From: SIG636 sp045604285
Lineage (GTDB): Bacteria > Bacillota > Clostridia > Oscillospirales > CAG-382
Length of the DNA stretch: 10,830 nt
NCBI GenBank assembly: GCA_045604285.1
Contig: JAZUNS010000042.1
Span: 1-10,830 of the forward strand
Direction: 5' to 3'
Below are positions 7,385 through 10,830 of the stretch, one piece after another (within the stretch, counting starts at the first letter, position 1; every line of letters starts with the position of its first letter). A program made the translations under genes and the position numbers. The notes below the pieces were generated by a model, which was not told the origin of the DNA, did no database searches, and was given only the letters and a program-made list of their open reading frames with translations.

Positions 7385-8230
7385 TTATTTTTCGCCGAGG
7401 ACTACCCTATCGATACCGCCTAAATCTTTAAACACGGCAACTGCGTATCCCATAACGGAAAGCATTTGAGATACGGCAGCAGCTTGACCTATGCCCACCT
7501 CAAAGAGAATTCTGTGTGAAGGCTTCATTATAAGGTCAGCATTTGCAATGATATATCTATAGTATTTCAATCCGTTTTCGCCACCGTCAAGTGCGGTTTC
7601 GGGTTCGTATTGCACCTGAGGTTCAAGCCCTGCAATGTCTGCTGTGGGAATGTAAGGAGGATTGCAAACCAAAAGATCAAAGCCTTCGCCCCATTCTTCA
7701 TATATTGCATTCAAATCGTCGGGATCCAAAACGTCGCCGCGTTTCACTTTGATATTTGAATATTTTTCAAGATTGGTCTCGGTATAGGGCAATGCTTTTA
7801 AGGATAATTCAACCGCAGCACCTTTTACGCCCGAGACATTTTCGGCAATCGCCATGGAAACGCATCCGCTGCCTGCGCACAGTTCAATAAAGCTACCGCC
7901 TTTTTTTAACAACCCTATTGCCGCCTTAGCAAGGATTTCTGTATCTGCACGTGGAATAAAGCATCCGGGGCCGACCTTAACCTCAAGCCCATAAAACCAA
8001 CAGCTTCCTAAAACGTACTGCACGGGCATACCGGCACTGATCATATTTATTGCGTCCGCAAGTTTATAAGGAACATCTGCGGGAACATCTTTTTGTAGAG
8101 AGGCAAGAAGTGTTCCTCTGTCGGTTTTTAGATAATGGGCAAGTAAAATATCAGTTATAACGTCTGCCTCTTCGTTACCTAATTCTAAAAGGATTTCTTT
8201 GGTCTCGTTACGGCATTCTTGAACTGTCAT
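7385..8230 (-). CDS. prmC: Release factor glutamine methyltransferase PrmC
   Basis: PrmC methylates the glutamine of the GGQ motif in class 1 release factors RF1 and RF2, improving termination. The 281-residue product has the helical N-terminal domain typical of PrmC (1-75), the PRADTE segment at 93-98 (a known variant of PRPETE), the SAM-binding loop ELCAGSGC at 116-123, and the glutamine-binding NPPYIP at 190-195. The family run YEPETALDGGENGLKYYR follows at 208-225. The loop reads LCAGSGC rather than the common LGTGSGC. The ATG at 8230 overlaps the stop of the DUF1385 gene as ATGA, so the two are translationally coupled. In many Firmicutes prfA (RF1) lies next to prmC; here the next gene is instead a separately promoted methyltransferase, and no release factor gene is in the window. 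Confidence 0.96.
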   Translation of the reverse strand: MTVQECRNETKEILLELGNEEADVITDILLAHYLKTDRGTLLASLQKDVPADVPYKLADAINMISAGMPVQYVLGSCWFYGLEVKVGPGCFIPRADTEILAKAAIGLLKKGGSFIELCAGSGCVSMAIAENVSGVKGAAVELSLKALPYTETNLEKYSNIKVKRGDVLDPDDLNAIYEEWGEGFDLLVCNPPYIPTADIAGLEPQVQYEPETALDGGENGLKYYRYIIANADLIMKPSHRILFEVGIGQAAAVSQMLSVMGYAVAVFKDLGGIDRVVLGEK

Positions 8231-9270
8231 TCTTGCTCTCCTTCTGTTGAAGCTTGCGATTTAGCATTATCTTCTTTAATTTTTCCGTTTATGTCATAGC
8301 CTTCTTCAAACGGAGGCTCAAAGTCGGGAAACTCTTCAATCAAAGCAGTTTTTAAAGCTATTATTGCTACTTCTATCATGTCGTCATCAGGCTCGCTTGT
8401 TGTTATGCGTTGCATCCACAAACCGGGTGCAGAAAGAATACGGGTAAACGCATTGTCATGCTTTCCTGCAAACATAATAAACTCAAAGCTTATACCAACC
8501 AATACAGGCATCAAGGCGATGCTTGAAAGCATTCTTTGCCATGTAGCTGTAAACTCAACAAAAGAATATAAAACGGCAGTAAATATAATTGAAATTATAA
8601 GGACAACAAAGATAAAAGAAGTGCCACAACGAGGATGGAACCTTTTTTGTTTTCTTACGTTTTCAACGGTAAGCTCTTCGCCGCTTTCATAGCAAAAAAT
8701 ACTTTTATGTTCAGCACCGTGATACATATAGGTACGTTTAATGTCCTTCATCAAAGAGGTAAGCAAAATATAAAGAATAAAAATTACTATTCTAAGCACG
8801 CCTTGAGGAATACTACGCCATGAATCCGTAAATCCCAGCCAGGATTGCAACAGATTTGTTAAAAGTATGGGCACGTACATAAACAGCCCCATTGCAAGAA
8901 CCACGCCAAAAATCACGGCAACGAATGAAAGCACCGACATAAGCGCCTGCGATGATTTTTTCTGCTCCGCTGTTGCGTTTTCTTCCTCAAGCCCAAGCAT
9001 TTCGGTAGACTCTGTCAAAGTAGAAAAAGACATACCGAGCATTTCGACAAAATTAACGACCCCGCGAAGAATAGGTATATTAAGCCATTTATGCTTTTGC
9101 CTTACACCTACGAATTTTTTTGACCTTACGTTTACTTTTTTATCATCATATCTGCGTACCGCAAGGGCAATTCGGCTTTTTGATTTCATCATAACGCCTT
9201 CCAAAACAGCCTGACCGCCCACAGTCCCCAAACGAGGGTTAGCTTCCGCCTTTTTGCATTTTTTAGCCAA
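8227..9270 (-). CDS. DUF1385 family membrane protein (YqhQ-like)
   Basis: This is a 347-residue integral membrane protein of the DUF1385 family, whose biochemical role is not established. The conserved opening GGQAVLEGVMMKS is at 18-30, HGAEHK at 184-189 and HPRCGTSF at 212-219; the His, Glu and Cys residues hint at metal or redox chemistry, but that is inference. Hydrophobic segments lie near 111-142, 155-174, 218-240 and 249-268. The acidic C-terminal tail (about 315-347) is not conserved. I chose TTG at 9270 because AGGAGG (9283-9278) is 7 bases upstream. The in-frame ATG at 9318 lies inside the predicted promoter -10 and would add a non-family 16-residue extension. The gene is coupled to prmC by an ATGA overlap, an arrangement common in Firmicutes, where rpmE is often upstream; here a divergent RNHCP gene is upstream instead. 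Confidence 0.93.
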   Translation of the reverse strand: MAKKCKKAEANPRLGTVGGQAVLEGVMMKSKSRIALAVRRYDDKKVNVRSKKFVGVRQKHKWLNIPILRGVVNFVEMLGMSFSTLTESTEMLGLEEENATAEQKKSSQALMSVLSFVAVIFGVVLAMGLFMYVPILLTNLLQSWLGFTDSWRSIPQGVLRIVIFILYILLTSLMKDIKRTYMYHGAEHKSIFCYESGEELTVENVRKQKRFHPRCGTSFIFVVLIISIIFTAVLYSFVEFTATWQRMLSSIALMPVLVGISFEFIMFAGKHDNAFTRILSAPGLWMQRITTSEPDDDMIEVAIIALKTALIEEFPDFEPPFEEGYDINGKIKEDNAKSQASTEGEQE

Positions 9271-9277
9271 AAGAAAA

Positions 9278-9283
9278 CCTCCT
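9278..9283 (-). promoter_or_regulatory. Ribosome binding site that fixes the TTG start of the DUF1385 gene
   Basis: AGGAGG on the minus strand, 7 bases before TTG at 9270. It is the strongest Shine-Dalgarno in the window and lies within the codons that a start at 9318 would translate, which argues against the longer reading. Confidence 0.85.
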
Positions 9284-9295
9284 ATCAATAAAAGC

Positions 9296-9324
9296 TTGCA
9301 AAATCTTAAACCTTGCATTATAAT
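9296..9324 (+). promoter_or_regulatory. Probable rightward promoter of the RNHCP-membrane protein pair
   Basis: TTGCAA (9296-9301), a 17-base spacer and a perfect TATAAT (9319-9324) are seen on the plus strand. The start point would fall near 9331, giving a leader of about 56 bases to the ATG at 9387. The -35 matches four of six consensus bases. The -10 lies inside the palindrome ATTATAAT, which also serves the opposite strand. A second TATAAT at 9332-9337 has no -35 at proper spacing. Confidence 0.5.
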
Positions 9325-9348
9325 ACTTATATATAATTATAAACTCAA
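9317..9348 (-). promoter_or_regulatory. Probable leftward promoter of DUF1385-prmC
   Basis: On the minus strand TTGAGT (9348-9343), a 17-base spacer, and TATTAT (9325-9320) resemble a sigma-A promoter; a perfect TATAAT (9322-9317) overlaps but at a 20-base spacing. The start point would be near 9312, about 40 bases before the TTG start codon. The -35 has four of six consensus bases. The element shares its -10 bases with the rightward promoter. Confidence 0.5.
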
Positions 9349-9386
9349 TCTTAACATAAATCAACCATTTTTTGCAAGGTGATGTA

Positions 9387-9728
9387 ATGGCTAAGTTGTT
9401 TACAAAAAATGATAGCGGTTTTATTTGCCAAGCTTGTGGCAAACAAGTAGAACCTTTAGGTTACACCTCAAGAAACCACTGCCCTTATTGTTTAGCTTCT
9501 ATACACATAGATATAAACCCCGGTGATAGGGCCTGCGAATGCTTGGGTATAATGTATCCAATAGGAGTTGAACCCAGCGCAAAGCACGGCTACGTAATAA
9601 CGCACAAGTGCTCTTTCTGCGGGAAAGTAGGGCGCAACAAAGCAGCAGAGGACGATAGCAAACAACTGTTAATAAGCTACACAAACCCATTCAACATCCC
9701 AAAATTTCCTGAGAGGCGAAAAAAGTGA
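9387..9728 (+). CDS. RNHCP domain zinc-ribbon protein, function unknown
   Basis: The 113-residue product matches the RNHCP domain, named for the motif seen here as SRNHCPYCL at 28-36. Its cysteines come in pairs: Cys14/Cys17, Cys32/Cys35, Cys50/Cys52 and Cys75/Cys78, enough for two zinc sites. Other conserved-looking pieces are GFICQACG (11-18), HIDINPGDR (40-48), GIMYPIGVEP (54-63) and HKCSFCG (73-79). It has no signal peptide or membrane segment, so it should be cytoplasmic. The basic tail (FPERRKK) and the zinc ribbons suggest nucleic acid binding, but this is inference and no function is known to me. The ATG at 9387 is preferred over an in-frame TTG at 9372 because AAGGTGA lies just upstream. 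The stop overlaps the GTG of the next gene as GTGA, indicating translational coupling. Confidence 0.88.
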   Translation: MAKLFTKNDSGFICQACGKQVEPLGYTSRNHCPYCLASIHIDINPGDRACECLGIMYPIGVEPSAKHGYVITHKCSFCGKVGRNKAAEDDSKQLLISYTNPFNIPKFPERRKK

Positions 9729-10738
9729 AACTGAAAAACATTATAAGCGACAGCCCCGGCATAGCAATAGTATTATCCGTTATAGTAGCCACTATCGGAG
9801 GTTTTTTATCTTTACCTATAAACGGTATATTTGCAACCATTCCGTTTGCGCTTATACTTTCTGTATGTGCAACGCCCTTTACAAAAAAGATATATTATCT
9901 GCCGACGTCGTTCTTTGTTGTAACGTACATGATTGCATTCTTTAAAGGTACACCCATTGAATACAGCAGCGTTTTGGGCGGATATGCCTTACGTGTCGCA
10001 ATAAAGGCAACGATCGGCTCGTTATTGGGCTGCTTGGCTTTTACAACGTTCAGCGATAAAAAGGCGCTTTTCAAAAGCAAGGCAGCAGCCATATCGCTTG
10101 CGGTTTTATGCTTTGCCGTTGGCGTCGCCATAAATGCCTACGAAGCAGGTACACCGTGGAGTTACGTTAAAGCAAAAGCTGAAATCAACGAGTTTGTTGA
10201 TAGCCGTTTTGAAACAGAAGGCTTTTACGTTTCAAACGTATATCGCCTTCCGGGTGAAAATAAACACGCCTGCGATTTTGTTTTAAAAGACGATACGCAA
10301 ACAGCCTCTTTAGTTAACGATAACGGGGTTATTTACGAGGATGTAACGGAGCTGTTTTCTGCAAGAATAATAGCAACGGCCACAGAGGAGCTGTCATCGG
10401 TAATTAGGCATTTTATTACCAACGGAAGCTTTGAGGTCAGTTGTGAGTACAAAGGATTTTATAGAGAAAAGCTTTCGCTGACCAACACAGAAACCATAAG
10501 CAATTATTTAAAGTTTACGGTTAACGTTTATGATGCAAACACCGCAAAAACATTTGTTGAATCTGCAGACAAATATTTCAAAGCGGTTAGCAACAGCGAA
10601 TACCCCTGTACGGATTTAACCGTTAACGGCGGTATTCGAAGACGAATGTATTACAGCTTAAGCGGTAACCCCTACGTTCCCACTTCGTGCAAGCTGTCTC
10701 AGTTCGGCAAAACGCTTATACCGGACGGAACTAAATAA
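9725..10738 (+). CDS. Five-pass membrane protein with C-terminal soluble domain, unrecognised family
   Basis: I do not recognise this 337-residue protein. The N-terminal 140 residues hold five hydrophobic segments near 12-30, 33-50, 59-73, 92-108 and 119-138. Lysine-rich loops at 52-56 and 111-119 put those loops inside by the positive-inside rule, so the remaining 200 residues should lie outside the cell. That C-terminal part is soluble, mixed in composition, and holds four cysteines (183, 240, 295, 322) that could form disulfides or be incidental. No enzyme motif is visible. The start is GTG at 9725, after AGAGG by 8 bases, overlapping the RNHCP stop as GTGA; an ATG start is not available near this point. 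Base composition is like its neighbours, so there is no sign of recent transfer. It is likely cotranscribed with the RNHCP gene and may act with it. Confidence 0.82.
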   Translation: MKLKNIISDSPGIAIVLSVIVATIGGFLSLPINGIFATIPFALILSVCATPFTKKIYYLPTSFFVVTYMIAFFKGTPIEYSSVLGGYALRVAIKATIGSLLGCLAFTTFSDKKALFKSKAAAISLAVLCFAVGVAINAYEAGTPWSYVKAKAEINEFVDSRFETEGFYVSNVYRLPGENKHACDFVLKDDTQTASLVNDNGVIYEDVTELFSARIIATATEELSSVIRHFITNGSFEVSCEYKGFYREKLSLTNTETISNYLKFTVNVYDANTAKTFVESADKYFKAVSNSEYPCTDLTVNGGIRRRMYYSLSGNPYVPTSCKLSQFGKTLIPDGTK

Positions 10739-10739
10739 C

Positions 10740-10757
10740 AAGATTAAAAAGATTAAA
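10740..10757 (+). repeat. Exact 9-base tandem repeat
   Basis: AAGATTAAA occurs twice in direct succession just after the stop codon of the membrane protein gene. It is short and A/T-rich, so slippage is a sufficient explanation. In one frame it encodes KIKKIK within a stretch that stays open to the right edge. Confidence 0.7.
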
Positions 10758-10759
10758 GG

Positions 10760-10772
10760 CGAGCTAAGCTCG
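10760..10772. other. Short hairpin downstream of the membrane protein gene
   Basis: CGAGC pairs with GCTCG around a TAA loop, 21 bases after the stop at 10738. There is no T-tract on either strand, so it is a weak terminator candidate at best. The rest of the tail to 10830 shows no recognisable RNA gene, ribosome binding site or start codon. Confidence 0.4.
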
Positions 10773-10830
10773 ACTCAGACCGCTGACAAAGGTACAGAAC
10801 ACGAAAAATATAAAAAATCAATTACAAAAA

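Noticed and set aside
8867..9214. A 115-codon plus-strand frame opposite DUF1385
   Set aside because: Ser/Thr-rich translation typical of antisense to a membrane gene; no start signal and no domain.
9271..9318. N-terminal extension of DUF1385 from ATG at 9318
   Set aside because: The ATG lies in the predicted -10 region, the extension does not look like the family, and AGGAGG places the start at TTG 9270.

Overview
The window looks like chromosomal core DNA from an anaerobic low-GC Firmicute of the clostridial type, probably an uncultured gut or environmental lineage. This is inferred from five things: the order plsX-rnc-radical SAM-smc, the pair dprA-topA, the pair DUF1385(YqhQ)-prmC, strong AGGAGG-type ribosome binding sites, and TGA used as a stop. 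No insertion sequence, phage gene, CRISPR array, tRNA or rRNA gene is visible. The window is almost fully coding, with no gene-free stretch over 300 bases.

Positions 1-9318 are read leftward (minus strand) as two transcription units. The first to be transcribed is DUF1385/YqhQ membrane protein (TTG start at 9270) then prmC, coupled by an ATGA overlap and closed by a hairpin terminator at 7326-7371. The second runs from about 7350 to beyond the left edge: SpoU-type rRNA methyltransferase, dprA, topA, plsX, rnc, an Elp3-like radical SAM protein, and the first 118 codons of smc. All its junctions are overlaps or gaps of at most 10 bases, so it reads as one long operon for rRNA modification and processing, DNA topology and segregation, and phospholipid synthesis. 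Its probable promoter (TTGACA-16-TATTAT) lies inside the terminator of the preceding unit.

Positions 9387-10738 are read rightward (plus strand): a small RNHCP-domain zinc protein and a five-pass membrane protein with a probable extracellular domain, coupled by a GTGA overlap. The divergent promoters of this pair and of DUF1385 appear to share one palindromic -10 element around 9317-9325. The last 92 bases hold a small hairpin, a 9-base tandem repeat and one frame that stays open to the edge.

Most of the window is housekeeping. The points most worth a second look are the RNHCP/membrane protein pair, the missing Q-loop glutamine in SMC, the fused terminator/promoter, the shared-core divergent promoters, the absence of acpP between plsX and rnc, and the Elp3-like radical SAM protein without an acetyltransferase domain in the smc operon.
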